Source: Ruegeria arenilitoris (lineage in GTDB: Bacteria > Pseudomonadota > Alphaproteobacteria > Rhodobacterales > Rhodobacteraceae). From it: 64,000 nt of DNA. The position numbers were made by a program, and so were the translations under genes. Under the pieces are notes generated by a model. That model worked only from the letters and a program-made list of their open reading frames with translations. It searched no databases and had not been told where the DNA came from. Shown in pieces: positions 52,418 to 60,665 of this stretch; the first letter of the stretch is position 1; every line of letters begins with the position of its first letter. The stretch covers positions 992,001 through 1,056,000 of the forward strand of contig NZ_WPZO01000001.1 of NCBI RefSeq assembly GCF_013031355.1, given 5' to 3'.

Positions 52418-53737
52418 TTAATTTCCATAGACATAACCGGGCAGCCAAAGGGCAATTTCCGGGAATACCATTATAATAATCAGGGCCAGCACCATCACGC
52501 CGACAAAGGGAATGATCGAGCGGTAGATGTCCTTCAACCCGATCTCGGGCGGCGCCATCGCGCGCATCAGGAACAGGTTATAGCCGAAGGGCGGCGTCAT
52601 ATAGGCGATCTGCGTGGTGATCGTGTACAGGACCCCGTACCAAATCAGGTCGAACCCAAGTGCGCCGACCAGCGGCACATAGAGCGGGGCCACGATGACC
52701 AACATCGCGGTGTCGTCCAGAAACGTGCCCATCACGATAAAGCTGAGCTGCATCAGGATCAGGATCATCCAGGGCGACAGGCCGAGTTGTTCGGTGAACA
52801 GGTTCTCGATCGCTTTCACTGCGCCCAAACCGTCGAACACGGCACCAAAGCCCAGCGCGGCCAGGATGATCCACATGAACATGCAGGAAATCGCCAGCGT
52901 CTGCTTGGTGCAGTCTTCAAAAATCTTCCATGTCATCCGACGCTTGAGAACCGACACGACCAGCGCGGTCAGCGCTCCGATGGCGGAGCTTTCCACCAGC
53001 GAAGTCCAGCCGTTCACAAACGGCACCATCATCGCGGCAAAGATGATCAGCGGCAGAGCCCCCGCCCCCAGCAGCCGAATTTTTTCGGACCACGGCACCT
53101 CATGCGCGTCTTCCATTGCAGGGCCGAGTTCAGGCTGAATGCGGCAGCGGATCCAGATGTAGAGGATGAAGAGACCCGCCATCAGCAGACCCGGCAGGAT
53201 ACCCGCCAACCACAACTGTCCGACCGGCTGCCGCGCGATCATGGCATAAAGCACCAGCACCACAGACGGTGGCACGAGAATGCCCAGACTGGACCCGGCC
53301 TGAATGACCCCGGTCACCATCGTCTTGTCATAACCCCGCCGCAGCAGTTCCGGCAGCGCGATGGTAGCACCAATAGCCATCCCCGCCACGCTGAGGCCGT
53401 TCATGGCCGAGACCAGTACCATCAAACCGATGGTGCCGATCGCAAGCCCGCCATTCACCGGCCCCATCCACACATGGAACATGCGATAGAGATCATCGGC
53501 CAAACGGCTTTCGCTCAGCACATAACCCATGAAGATGAACATCGGCAGCGTCAGCAGCGGATACCATTTCATCAGCTTCATCGCGGCCGAGAATGTGATG
53601 TCCTGCCCGCCCGTTCCCCACAGCGCCAAAGCGGCGATGGTGGCAACCGCGCCGATCGCACCAAAGACACGCTGGCCGGTAAACAGCATCAGCATCATCA
53701 ACGCGAACATGAAGATGGCGATAAATTCCTGGCTCAT
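52418..53737 (-). CDS. TRAP transporter large permease (DctM-type)
   Basis: 439 residues from ATG 53737, overlapping the small-permease stop (ATGA). About twelve hydrophobic segments, with DctM motifs VSAMNGLSVAGMAIGATIALPELLRRGYDK, IQAGSSLGILVPPSVVLVLYAMIA and LDDTAMLVIVAPLYVPL. It is the sodium-driven channel-forming subunit for the substrate delivered by the DctP-type protein. Confidence 0.95.
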   Translation of the reverse strand: MSQEFIAIFMFALMMLMLFTGQRVFGAIGAVATIAALALWGTGGQDITFSAAMKLMKWYPLLTLPMFIFMGYVLSESRLADDLYRMFHVWMGPVNGGLAIGTIGLMVLVSAMNGLSVAGMAIGATIALPELLRRGYDKTMVTGVIQAGSSLGILVPPSVVLVLYAMIARQPVGQLWLAGILPGLLMAGLFILYIWIRCRIQPELGPAMEDAHEVPWSEKIRLLGAGALPLIIFAAMMVPFVNGWTSLVESSAIGALTALVVSVLKRRMTWKIFEDCTKQTLAISCMFMWIILAALGFGAVFDGLGAVKAIENLFTEQLGLSPWMILILMQLSFIVMGTFLDDTAMLVIVAPLYVPLVGALGFDLIWYGVLYTITTQIAYMTPPFGYNLFLMRAMAPPEIGLKDIYRSIIPFVGVMVLALIIIMVFPEIALWLPGYVYGN

Positions 53738-54318
53738 GCCCGGCTCACCCCGATTTCCTGCCCGTTGATCCGGGCTATGTCTTTGAAGAATTCCGATATT
53801 GCCTGCAGCAGCATCAGGAAAAAGCCGAACACCATGATGGCCTTGACCGGCCAAATATAGGGCCGCCACGCAGTCGAGGATCGCTCCAGCCGTCCGATCT
53901 CTTCACTGCCGGTCACAAGGCCGACGAAGTACGAGACCGGCTCATCGCCCCAATAGCCAAGGCTATAGGCCGTCGACCCCAGCCCGCCATAGAACAGCAC
54001 GCCCAAATACAGGATCAGCAGCAGAACCGTGAACGCATCGAACCACGCTTTCTTTTTGTGGCTCCAGTTGTGGTAGAACAGGTCCATCCGTACATTCGAA
54101 CCCAGTTGGATCGAATACGGCCCGCCGACGATGTAATAGGTCACCATCGCAAACTGCGCCATTTCCAACGTCCAGAGCGACGGCAGGAAAAACGTTTTCG
54201 AGATCGAGGACCACAGAAGGATCCCCATCATCACGAACAGGCCCCACATCATCACCCGACCAATCCGATAGTTGATCGCATCAACGACCCGTACATATGT
54301 CGCCATCACCTTGATCAC
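53734..54318 (-). CDS. TRAP transporter small permease (DctQ-type)
   Basis: 194 residues from GTG 54318, chosen because GGGGAAGGGGG lies 6 nt upstream and the start overlaps the preceding stop (GTGA). Four hydrophobic segments: MMWGLFVMMGILLWSSI, FAMVTYYIVGG, FTVLLLILYLGVLFYGG, MVFGFFLMLLQAISEF. It partners the large permease in the inner membrane. Translational coupling on both sides shows tight operon structure. Confidence 0.9.
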   Translation of the reverse strand: MIKVMATYVRVVDAINYRIGRVMMWGLFVMMGILLWSSISKTFFLPSLWTLEMAQFAMVTYYIVGGPYSIQLGSNVRMDLFYHNWSHKKKAWFDAFTVLLLILYLGVLFYGGLGSTAYSLGYWGDEPVSYFVGLVTGSEEIGRLERSSTAWRPYIWPVKAIMVFGFFLMLLQAISEFFKDIARINGQEIGVSRA

Positions 54319-55127
54319 ACGGCACCCCCTTCCCCGAACCCGGAAAGCGTGCGGTCGATCCACGGCACCAGGTGCTCGGCCATGGACCGCTGTTCTTCAG
54401 GTGTACGGATCAGATCGTTGCGGATCTCGATCATGACGTTCAGCAATCCGTTCGGATAAGCCTGCACATCCAACGTATGCGCCACCCCGTCGGCGGCGGA
54501 ATACGGCTCGTTCAGACGGGTCTCAAAGGATGGCTGCGCGGGCACTGCCGCCACCATCGCCACAGCAAAGCGGTCGTCACGGCCATGCAGGATGCCCAAC
54601 TCAACCGCCCGCTGATGGCCATTAAAAACCGGTGTGAAACTGTGCACGGTGACCATCAGCTGCAACGACGGGCGGTGCTGCGCGATCTGACCTGAGACCG
54701 CCTGGGTAAAGGGAACATAGATGTTCTCAACCCGCGCCTGACGTTCATCAGGCGTCATCCGGGCATTGGCTGGAATATCGTACTGTTCGCTTTTGATCGG
54801 CATGGCACCCGCAGCCTCGGGTGGGCGGTTGCAGTCATAGACCAGTCGGGAGACCCCTCCGTGGACCAGCGGCGCAGACATCAATCCGGCTATCTGCTGC
54901 GCAACGCCCAGCGCACCCGGGTCCCAGGCGATGTGGCTTTCCCGCGCCTCGGCCGTCAGACCCATGTCGCCCAGAAATGCCGGAATGCGGCTCGACGCAT
55001 GTTCGCACACCAGCAACACCTTTGGTGCGCCGTCCGCGCTTTCCGTGTGAGCAACCGTTCCGAAGTCCAATGTACCGCCCTGCGATTCCGTGAGTGTGGT
55101 TTGTGAAAAAATTTCCACACGAAGCAT
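54315..55127 (-). CDS. N-formylglutamate amidohydrolase-like protein
   Basis: 270 residues with the FGase signature in LLVCEHASSRIPAFLGDMGL, HIAWDPGALGVAQQIA, HGGVSRLVYDCNRPP and LMVTVHSFTPVFNG. It would release formate and glutamate from N-formylglutamate or act on a related N-acyl acid. First gene of the TRAP operon, so the transporter may import its substrate or a related compound. ATG 55127 has a poor ribosome site and the first codons overlap an AT-rich palindrome, so a start near codon 20 (TTG) is possible. Confidence 0.85.
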   Translation of the reverse strand: MLRVEIFSQTTLTESQGGTLDFGTVAHTESADGAPKVLLVCEHASSRIPAFLGDMGLTAEARESHIAWDPGALGVAQQIAGLMSAPLVHGGVSRLVYDCNRPPEAAGAMPIKSEQYDIPANARMTPDERQARVENIYVPFTQAVSGQIAQHRPSLQLMVTVHSFTPVFNGHQRAVELGILHGRDDRFAVAMVAAVPAQPSFETRLNEPYSAADGVAHTLDVQAYPNGLLNVMIEIRNDLIRTPEEQRSMAEHLVPWIDRTLSGFGEGGAV

Positions 55128-55192
55128 TCACCTGTCAATATTTTTCCTGTAAAGAATTCATCAGAGCAAGTTGTGGTGAAAAATTTTGCACA
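55102..55192. promoter_or_regulatory. Two AT-rich palindromes between the FGase/TRAP operon and rpiR-type regulator
   Basis: TGTGAAAAAATTTCCACA (55102-55119) and GGTGAAAAATTTTGCACA (55175-55192) share the pattern GTGaAAAAttTtcCACA and are 73 bp apart, about seven helical turns. They flank the divergent promoters and look like RpiR-family operator sites; binding is inference. Confidence 0.65.
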
Positions 55193-55224
55193 ATCTGCCA
55201 TTGCTGATGCAGGAGGACCCATAG

Positions 55225-56094
55225 GTGCGGGTAACGGACAGGCTGCTGGCCCATCGGGACAAGATGACCCCGTCTGAACGGCAACTGATCAGCGTCCTGC
55301 TGGACGACTACCCTATGGCCGGCCTTGGCAGCATTACCGAATTGGCCAGCGCAGCCTCGGTTTCGACCACTACGGTCGCGCGGATGCTGCAAAAGACCGG
55401 GTTTGATGGCTACCCGCAGTTTCAGGCGGCCTTGCGGGGTGAGGTCAAAGAAATGATCTCGGGGCCTGCTGCCAAACGCGACGTGTGGCAGAACGACCTG
55501 CCCGAAGAGCATATCCTGAACCGCTACTCCCAACAGGCACTGGCCAATCAAAAACGCACGATTGATGAGGTTGATCCGGCGGAGTTCGACAGTTTCTGCA
55601 GCCTACTCTGCGATCCCGACCGGCGCATTTTCATCACCGGAGGGCGTATCACCGGCGCGCTGGCGCAGTATCTCTATCTGCACCTACAGATGATCCGCCC
55701 AGATGTGCGGATGCTGCCCTTTGCGGCCTCATGGACCCATGATCTGCTGGATGTGCGCAAGGATGACGTGCTGATCGCGCTGGATGTGCGGCGCTATGAG
55801 AACTCGACCATGCTGATCGGGCAGCTCTGTCAGGAACGCGAGGCAGAGATCGTGTTGTTCACCGATCAGTGGCGCTCGCCCATTCACAGGGTAGCCAAAC
55901 ACACATTCGCTGCTCGGATTGCGGTGCCGTCAGCATGGGACTCGATGGCGTCGATCCTGGTGCTGATGGAATGCGTCATCGCCGAGGTGCAGGAACGGCT
56001 GTGGGATTCGGTCAAGGAGCGCACCGCTGAACTGGAACAGGCCTTTGATCGCACCAAGCTGTTCCGGAAATTCGGCCAAAGCTCTGGCTCTTAA
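55225..56094 (+). CDS. RpiR-family transcriptional regulator (HTH plus SIS domain)
   Basis: 289 residues from GTG 55225 with AGGAGG upstream. N-terminal HTH_6: SERQLISVLLDDYPMAGLGSITELASAASVSTTTVARMLQKTGFDGYPQF, marked by VSTTTVARML. C-terminal SIS domain (residues about 125-260) begins RIFITGGRITGALAQYLYLHLQM and includes VLIALDVRRYENS. SIS domains bind phosphosugars or related acids. It is divergent from the FGase/TRAP operon and is its probable regulator through the two nearby palindromes. Confidence 0.9.
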   Translation: MRVTDRLLAHRDKMTPSERQLISVLLDDYPMAGLGSITELASAASVSTTTVARMLQKTGFDGYPQFQAALRGEVKEMISGPAAKRDVWQNDLPEEHILNRYSQQALANQKRTIDEVDPAEFDSFCSLLCDPDRRIFITGGRITGALAQYLYLHLQMIRPDVRMLPFAASWTHDLLDVRKDDVLIALDVRRYENSTMLIGQLCQEREAEIVLFTDQWRSPIHRVAKHTFAARIAVPSAWDSMASILVLMECVIAEVQERLWDSVKERTAELEQAFDRTKLFRKFGQSSGS

Positions 56095-56117
56095 CTACAA
56101 CTGCCCGTGAGGAGTGT

Positions 56118-56133
56118 TGCCAGCACGCTGGCA
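56118..56133 (+). repeat. Short stem-loop after the RpiR gene
   Basis: TGCCAGC (56118-56124) pairs with GCTGGCA (56127-56133) with a 2-nt loop, 24 bases after the regulator stop codon. It could terminate the regulator transcript or lie in the leader of the next gene. Confidence 0.45.
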
Positions 56134-56151
56134 GGTGGTCACTTTGGTGTC

Positions 56152-57030
56152 ATGACATTCGTGACCGAAAACCAGTTGCCGCTGCTGATCCTGTTCTTTC
56201 TGGCCGGATCAATTGGCACCGCCTTTCTGTTTCGCAAACCTGCGGGGCACAGGGCGTGGAAACTGGCCGACCTCGTCTGGGTTGTTCTGGGTGGAATTGG
56301 CGCATTGGTGGCGGTTCTGGCGGGGCTTTATACGTCGGACAGTTCACGACTGGATCGGCAGATCGACGTGGCCTATGCGGCCACGCTCGCCTTTGACCGT
56401 GATGCCGCGCGGTTCCGGTTACGGTTCTGCGATCCGGCCTACGACCCGGACACCGCCGTATTGTGCGACAGGGTCGAGTTCCTGTCGGCCTCGACCGCCA
56501 GCAACGCCGACTTGCCCCTTTTCATCGCCGTGACCAATGAGGTCGCCCCGCTGCAAGGGCTGCACTTCCTATTCGGACGGCAGGAAAAGGACGAGATGGA
56601 CCAGATGGCCGCCAAGGCCGACGCGTTCGATATCGACCAGTTTCTGGTTTTCACCACGTTGGACGACAAAACTCAGGCCGCCATCGACAACATGCGTCGC
56701 AAAGTGCCTGCGATTGCCGGAGATTATCTGATCCTTGCGCAAAGCTATGATGATCTGGTCGATCAGGTCGGCAAGCTGAAGGACGAGTGGGAATACCTGC
56801 AGGCCAACGCGCATATTCTGGTGCTGCAGATCATCGCCCTGTGTCTGGTCAGCTTTGCCGCGCCGTTCCGTCTGGGTAAATCCGTGGTCGAGCTGCGAAC
56901 TACACTTACCGCCGATAGGCCTGCGCCAGTTGTTCCGGATCAGCCCCAAGAAAATACCGCATCAGAGTCCACAGATTCCGAGCCCCCCGACGCAACCACC
57001 CCACCCGCGCATAACGCTCCGCACTCGTAA
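56152..57030 (+). CDS. Membrane protein of unknown function
   Basis: 292 residues from ATG 56152; GTG 56107 gives a longer form without a ribosome site. Two hydrophobic helices at the start (LPLLILFFLAGSIGTAFLF; LVWVVLGGIGALVAVLAGLY) and one near the C terminus (ILVLQIIALCLVSFAAPF) bracket a soluble region with two cysteines (RFCDPAYDPDTAVLCDR). The last 40 residues are proline/acid-rich and likely disordered (DRPAPVVPDQPQ...). This tail is encoded by DNA that also encodes the end of the convergent glycosyltransferase (125-bp overlap). No family recognised. Confidence 0.65.
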   Translation: MTFVTENQLPLLILFFLAGSIGTAFLFRKPAGHRAWKLADLVWVVLGGIGALVAVLAGLYTSDSSRLDRQIDVAYAATLAFDRDAARFRLRFCDPAYDPDTAVLCDRVEFLSASTASNADLPLFIAVTNEVAPLQGLHFLFGRQEKDEMDQMAAKADAFDIDQFLVFTTLDDKTQAAIDNMRRKVPAIAGDYLILAQSYDDLVDQVGKLKDEWEYLQANAHILVLQIIALCLVSFAAPFRLGKSVVELRTTLTADRPAPVVPDQPQENTASESTDSEPPDATTPPAHNAPHS

Positions 57031-57580
57031 CCGCGCGCGAATTCAGCAAGGTGACGTGGGGCAAGGCACGTACCAGCGCCACGTCTTCCATCAGCGGCTG
57101 ATCGGGGAAACCTCCAGCCTTCTCATACAGAGAACGCGGCACCAACAAGCCCTGATCCCCGTAAGGCAGACCAAACACCCGGCTGCGCAGATTGGCCCAT
57201 CCCGCGACCCATCCGGGACCAAATCCTTTTGCCGCAAAGGCCAACCGAAAGGCAGCGGGTTTGCCAGAGGCAAGGTGTTCGCCCACCTCTTTGCTCCAAC
57301 CGTCCTGCAAAACGGTATCGGCGTGCAGGACCAACAACCATTCACCTTTGGCCTCGGCACAGCCCCGCCGCAACTGTCCCCCGCGTGAGGGCGCGCCGAT
57401 GACGATCTCAGCCCCCGCCTCATCCGCGAATTCAAGCGTCGGATCGGTCGATCCGCCATCGGTGACGATTAACTCGCGGATCAGCCCCGTGTGCAGGCCC
57501 TCCATCAGCGCCGGCAAGGTTTCCGACAGGGCCTCGCCCGCGTTCAGGGTCGGGATGACGATGCTGATCGGTGCTGGCAA
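56906..57580 (-). CDS. Family 2 glycosyltransferase (TIGR04283-like)
   Basis: 224 residues. GT-A fold: SIVIPTLNAGEALSETLPALMEG, VTDGGSTDPT (the DGGSTD turn), AEIVIGAPSRGGQLRRGCAEAKGEWLLVLHADTVLQDGW with the D-x-D-like HADT, and a C-terminal FGLPYGDQGLLVPRSLYEKAGGFP. It transfers an activated sugar to an unknown acceptor, possibly a lipid carrier. It ends inside the convergent membrane protein gene. Confidence 0.87.
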   Translation of the reverse strand: MPAPISIVIPTLNAGEALSETLPALMEGLHTGLIRELIVTDGGSTDPTLEFADEAGAEIVIGAPSRGGQLRRGCAEAKGEWLLVLHADTVLQDGWSKEVGEHLASGKPAAFRLAFAAKGFGPGWVAGWANLRSRVFGLPYGDQGLLVPRSLYEKAGGFPDQPLMEDVALVRALPHVTLLNSRAVTSAERYARVGWLRRGARNLWTLMRYFLGADPEQLAQAYRR

Positions 57581-57653
57581 GGCGGATACCCTCTGGTCAT
57601 GGCGGCGGGAACTCCTATATCACGGGGCCGAGGGAAATGACGAGGACCACCCG

Positions 57654-58391
57654 ATGCCCAATCGACGTATTCTGCGCCTTAGCGGGTCGGACACTGACAG
57701 CTTTCTTCAGGGGCTGGTGACCAATGATATTGCCGGGCTGGACAACGGGCTGGTCTATGCAGCCTTGCTGACCCCTCAAGGCAAGTATCTGGCGGATTTT
57801 TTTCTAAAACGCGATGGTGATACGGTGCTGCTGGACGTCTCTGAGGATATCGCTGACGGTTTCGTCAAACGGCTGAGCATGTACAAACTGCGCGCCGATG
57901 TTGCGATCGAAGACAGCGGCCTGCACCTGCAACGCGGCACGGGTCCGGCACCAGAAGGCGCCCTGCCTGATCCACGCCACGCGGATATGGGCTGGCGCGC
58001 CTATACGACCGAGGCCGAAGCTGATGACGGCACCGATTGGGATGCCATCCGTGTGCAGCACTGCATCCCGGAAACCGGCATCGAGCTGACGCCCGACAGC
58101 TATATCCTCGAATCCGGGTTCGAAGCGCTGAACGGCGTCGATTTCAAAAAGGGCTGCTATGTCGGGCAGGAAGTCACCGCACGGATGAAGCACAAGACCG
58201 AATTGCGCAAAGGGCTGCGCAGTGTCAGCGTTGATGGCTCTGCCCCCGTCGGAACCGAGATCCTTTCCGGCGGCAAAGCGGCGGGCACATTGTTCACCCA
58301 GTCGAATGGCCAAGGCATCGCCTATCTGCGCCTTGACCGCGCGACTGGCGACATGCAGGCCGATGGGGCAACGGTCACTCTGACGACGTAA
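57654..58391 (+). CDS. ygfZ: YgfZ/GcvT-like folate-binding protein
   Basis: 245 residues from ATG 57654. The family signature K-G-C-Y-x-G-Q-E is present as KKGCYVGQEVTARMKHKT; LRLSGSDTDSFLQGLVTND at the start is also diagnostic. YgfZ helps assemble or repair iron-sulfur clusters using tetrahydrofolate. GAGGA lies upstream. It is divergent from the glycosyltransferase gene and followed by an ABC membrane-domain gene. Confidence 0.92.
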   Translation: MPNRRILRLSGSDTDSFLQGLVTNDIAGLDNGLVYAALLTPQGKYLADFFLKRDGDTVLLDVSEDIADGFVKRLSMYKLRADVAIEDSGLHLQRGTGPAPEGALPDPRHADMGWRAYTTEAEADDGTDWDAIRVQHCIPETGIELTPDSYILESGFEALNGVDFKKGCYVGQEVTARMKHKTELRKGLRSVSVDGSAPVGTEILSGGKAAGTLFTQSNGQGIAYLRLDRATGDMQADGATVTLTT

Positions 58392-58452
58392 CATGTTGCC
58401 ATTCCGGCACGGCTTAGGTGACAAGCAGCGCCGCACCGTTTGAACAAGACCC

Positions 58453-59442
58453 ATGGCGCTGCCACACTGGCGCCAGTTCAAAGACCCGGGTGCGTCTATG
58501 TTTAAGCTGTACAGAGCGATCTGGCGCGCCAGCGCCGGTCGGCAGATTATCCTTATTATACTGTCCATCGCTATCGCGGCTCTGGCCGCGGTTCCGCTGG
58601 AGTTTCAGCGCGATATCATCAACCACCTCACCTCGGATGATATCAGCACGGAACGGTTGATCTATCTGGGCACAGGCATGATGTCGGTCGTCCTGTTGAG
58701 CCTCGCCCTGAAATGGTTGCTGGGCTATCGCGCGGGCACGCTGGGCGAGGATATCATCCGCATGATCCGCCAGCGGCTACTGGTCCGTGCATCGGACTTA
58801 CATGCAACTGGGGAATCCGTCCGCAAGGGCACAATGACCACCGCCATCTCGGCCGAGGCCGAAGAACTGGGCAAGTTCGCCGGGGGCGCGTTCTCGGACC
58901 CTGTGGTACAGATCGGCACGCTGATCAGCGTGATCGGCTATATCTCGTCGACCCAGCCCGGGTTGGGCATGATCGCCCTTTCTATGATCGTGCCGCAGAT
59001 CGTCATCGTGCTGATCTCACAGCGCAAGGTGAACATCTTCGTGGCCGAGCGTGTTCGCATTCTGCGCAACTCCACCGACAAGCTGGCGATCGAAGATATC
59101 AACGATGTGGCACGCGATGTTGATGCCCTGTTCGACGATATTTTTGAAACCCGGCGCCGCATGTTCCTGTGGAAATTGTCAGCCAAATTCCTGCTGAGCG
59201 TCATCAACGGCGCGGGTACGGTCGGCGTTCTGATGCTGGGTGGCTATCTGGTTCTGAACGGAAAAACAGATGTCGGTACCGTGGTTGCGGCCACCAGCGG
59301 CCTTAGTCGCATTCAGGGCCCGACCGCCTTTCTGATCGCCTTTTACCGGCAAGTCAGCGCCAACCGCATCAAGTACGAGTTGATGATGGAACTCTTCGGC
59401 CCCCACCCGGAGCGCTATCGGTATCTGAAGAACCGGAATTAA
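58453..59442 (+). CDS. ABC transporter membrane domain without an ATPase domain
   Basis: 329 residues (start ATG 58453 or 58498; both ribosome sites are weak). The six-helix type-1 exporter membrane domain is evident: RQIILIILSIAIAALAAVPLEFQRDIINHL, IYLGTGMMSVVLLSLALKWLLGYRAGTLGEDIIRMIRQRLL, TLISVIGYISSTQP, LSMIVPQIVIVLIS, and NGAGTVGVLMLGGYLVLNGKTDVGTVVAA. The chain ends soon after, with no Walker A, signature or Walker B motif, and no ATPase gene lies next door. It may pair with a distant ATPase or be a non-transport membrane protein. Confidence 0.85.
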   Translation: MALPHWRQFKDPGASMFKLYRAIWRASAGRQIILIILSIAIAALAAVPLEFQRDIINHLTSDDISTERLIYLGTGMMSVVLLSLALKWLLGYRAGTLGEDIIRMIRQRLLVRASDLHATGESVRKGTMTTAISAEAEELGKFAGGAFSDPVVQIGTLISVIGYISSTQPGLGMIALSMIVPQIVIVLISQRKVNIFVAERVRILRNSTDKLAIEDINDVARDVDALFDDIFETRRRMFLWKLSAKFLLSVINGAGTVGVLMLGGYLVLNGKTDVGTVVAATSGLSRIQGPTAFLIAFYRQVSANRIKYELMMELFGPHPERYRYLKNRN

Positions 59443-59480
59443 AAAAGACCGCGTGGCGGGTGCCTGCGCGGTCTTTTCTG
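59443..59480. terminator. Bidirectional rho-independent terminator
   Basis: AAAAGACCGCG (59443-59453) pairs perfectly with CGCGGTCTTTT (59467-59477) over a 13-nt loop, with a U-run on each strand. It serves the ABC membrane-domain gene and the convergent efp gene. Confidence 0.9.
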
Positions 59481-59498
59481 TTTCGAACAAACGCAGAG

Positions 59499-60062
59499 TT
59501 ACGCGCGCTCGGAATATTCCATGGTCTCGGTGTTCACCACGATCATCTCATCCTGTCCTATGAACGGCGGCACCATGACCTTGACGCCGTTGTCCAGAAT
59601 GGCCGGTTTGAACGAATTGGCCGCGGTCTGGCCTTTGACGACCGGCTCTGTCTCGACGATCTTGCAGGTCACTTTTTGCGGCAGCGTGGCGTTCAGCGCT
59701 TCGGATTCATAAAATTCGACGACGATGGTCATGCCGTCCTGCAGAAACGGGCGGCGTTCGCCCAGCAGTTCGGCGGGCAGTTCGATCTGCTCGTAGGTCT
59801 CGGAATCCATGAACACCAGCATGCCGTCGGATTCGTACAGGAACTGCTGATCCTTCTGCTCAAGACGTACACGTTCTACCTTGTCCGCCGAGCGGAAGCG
59901 CTCGTTCAGCTTCGAGCCATTGCGCAGGTTGCGCAGTTCGACCTGCGCGAAAGCGCCGCCTTTACCGGGCTTTACATGGTCAACTTTAACTGCGGCCCAC
60001 AGCCCGTCGTTATGCTCAAGCACATTGCCGGGGCGAATTTCGTTCCCATTTATCTTGGGCAT
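59499..60062 (-). CDS. efp: Translation elongation factor P
   Basis: 187 residues, standard length. The KOW-like first domain has the modifiable lysine in [18 protein letters not shown] (Lys34), and OB domains II and III follow ([58 protein letters not shown]). EF-P rescues ribosomes stalled at proline stretches. It may carry a lysine or rhamnose modification; no modifying enzyme is nearby. Divergent from the DUF6280-type gene. Confidence 0.97.
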   Translation of the reverse strand: MPKINGNEIRPGNVLEHNDGLWAAVKVDHVKPGKGGAFAQVELRNLRNGSKLNERFRSADKVERVRLEQKDQQFLYESDGMLVFMDSETYEQIELPAELLGERRPFLQDGMTIVVEFYESEALNATLPQKVTCKIVETEPVVKGQTAANSFKPAILDNGVKVMVPPFIGQDEMIVVNTETMEYSERA

Positions 60063-60280
60063 TACATAATTCCTTCACAAACGGTTGATGCGTCAGTTCC
60101 CGTCCCTATATCTGGCAGGACAACACCTGACAAGACAACGAGACCTTGTGCTGCACTTGCAGCAAGCCATGCACATGACGCAACGCAACTATGCATTTTA
60201 GCTGTATCCGAATCACGTTGAATAGGTCATAAGGACCGTCACGCCGAAAATGCAAGAGCAAGAACAACAAGGAAGACGAG

Positions 60281-60601
60281 ATGAGAGATTTCGTTGACGG
60301 CACTGCCTTTAACAATGAACAAGGCAATCGTGCACGCAAACTTTTCGCGGCCGTTGTGTTGGCTGCACTTGATGACGCTATCGCCGATGACAAGAAATAC
60401 GGCAATGGTCCCGAACAGATCGCCCGCTGGGCACGCTCGCGCGATGGTCGCGAAGTGCTGTCTTGCGCGGGTATTGACCCGAATGAACGGGTTGTCAGCG
60501 GACTGATGGAGTTCGTTGGTCGTGGCGTGCGGACTTCGGTCGCGCTGTCGCGTGAAGAAAGCGAGCGCCGCAATGCCGCTCAGCAGGCAGAAGCCGCGTA
60601 A
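60281..60601 (+). CDS. Conserved hypothetical protein (DUF6280 type)
   Basis: 106 residues, a helical soluble protein (FAAVVLAALDDAIADDKKYGNGPEQIARWARSRDGREVLSCAGIDPNERVVSGLMEFVGRGVRTS). It resembles small proteins shared among Rhodobacterales annotated as DUF6280; function unknown. AGGAAGACGAG precedes the ATG. It has its own terminator and the 218-bp efp-divergent upstream region, so it is monocistronic. Confidence 0.75.
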   Translation: MRDFVDGTAFNNEQGNRARKLFAAVVLAALDDAIADDKKYGNGPEQIARWARSRDGREVLSCAGIDPNERVVSGLMEFVGRGVRTSVALSREESERRNAAQQAEAA

Positions 60602-60620
60602 ATCAAGCGACTTCTGAACG

Positions 60621-60660
60621 AAAAAGCGCGCCTCCGTACTCCGGGGCGCGTTTTTCTTTT
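60621..60660 (+). terminator. Rho-independent terminator after the DUF6280-type gene
   Basis: GCGCGCC (60626-60632) pairs with GGGCGCG-type bases (60643-60650) over a loop and is followed by TTTTTCTTTT; AAAAA precedes it. Also usable in the other direction. Confidence 0.85.
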
Positions 60661-60665
60661 GCCTG

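Noticed and set aside
51905..53860. 651-codon rightward open frame
   Set aside because: Antisense to the TRAP genes; low-complexity His/Arg/Gln composition.
60151..60162. CTGC-ACTT-GCAG resembling a PhaR N4 site between efp and the DUF6280-type gene
   Set aside because: Single match with no link to PHB; such 8-base patterns occur by chance in a window of this size.
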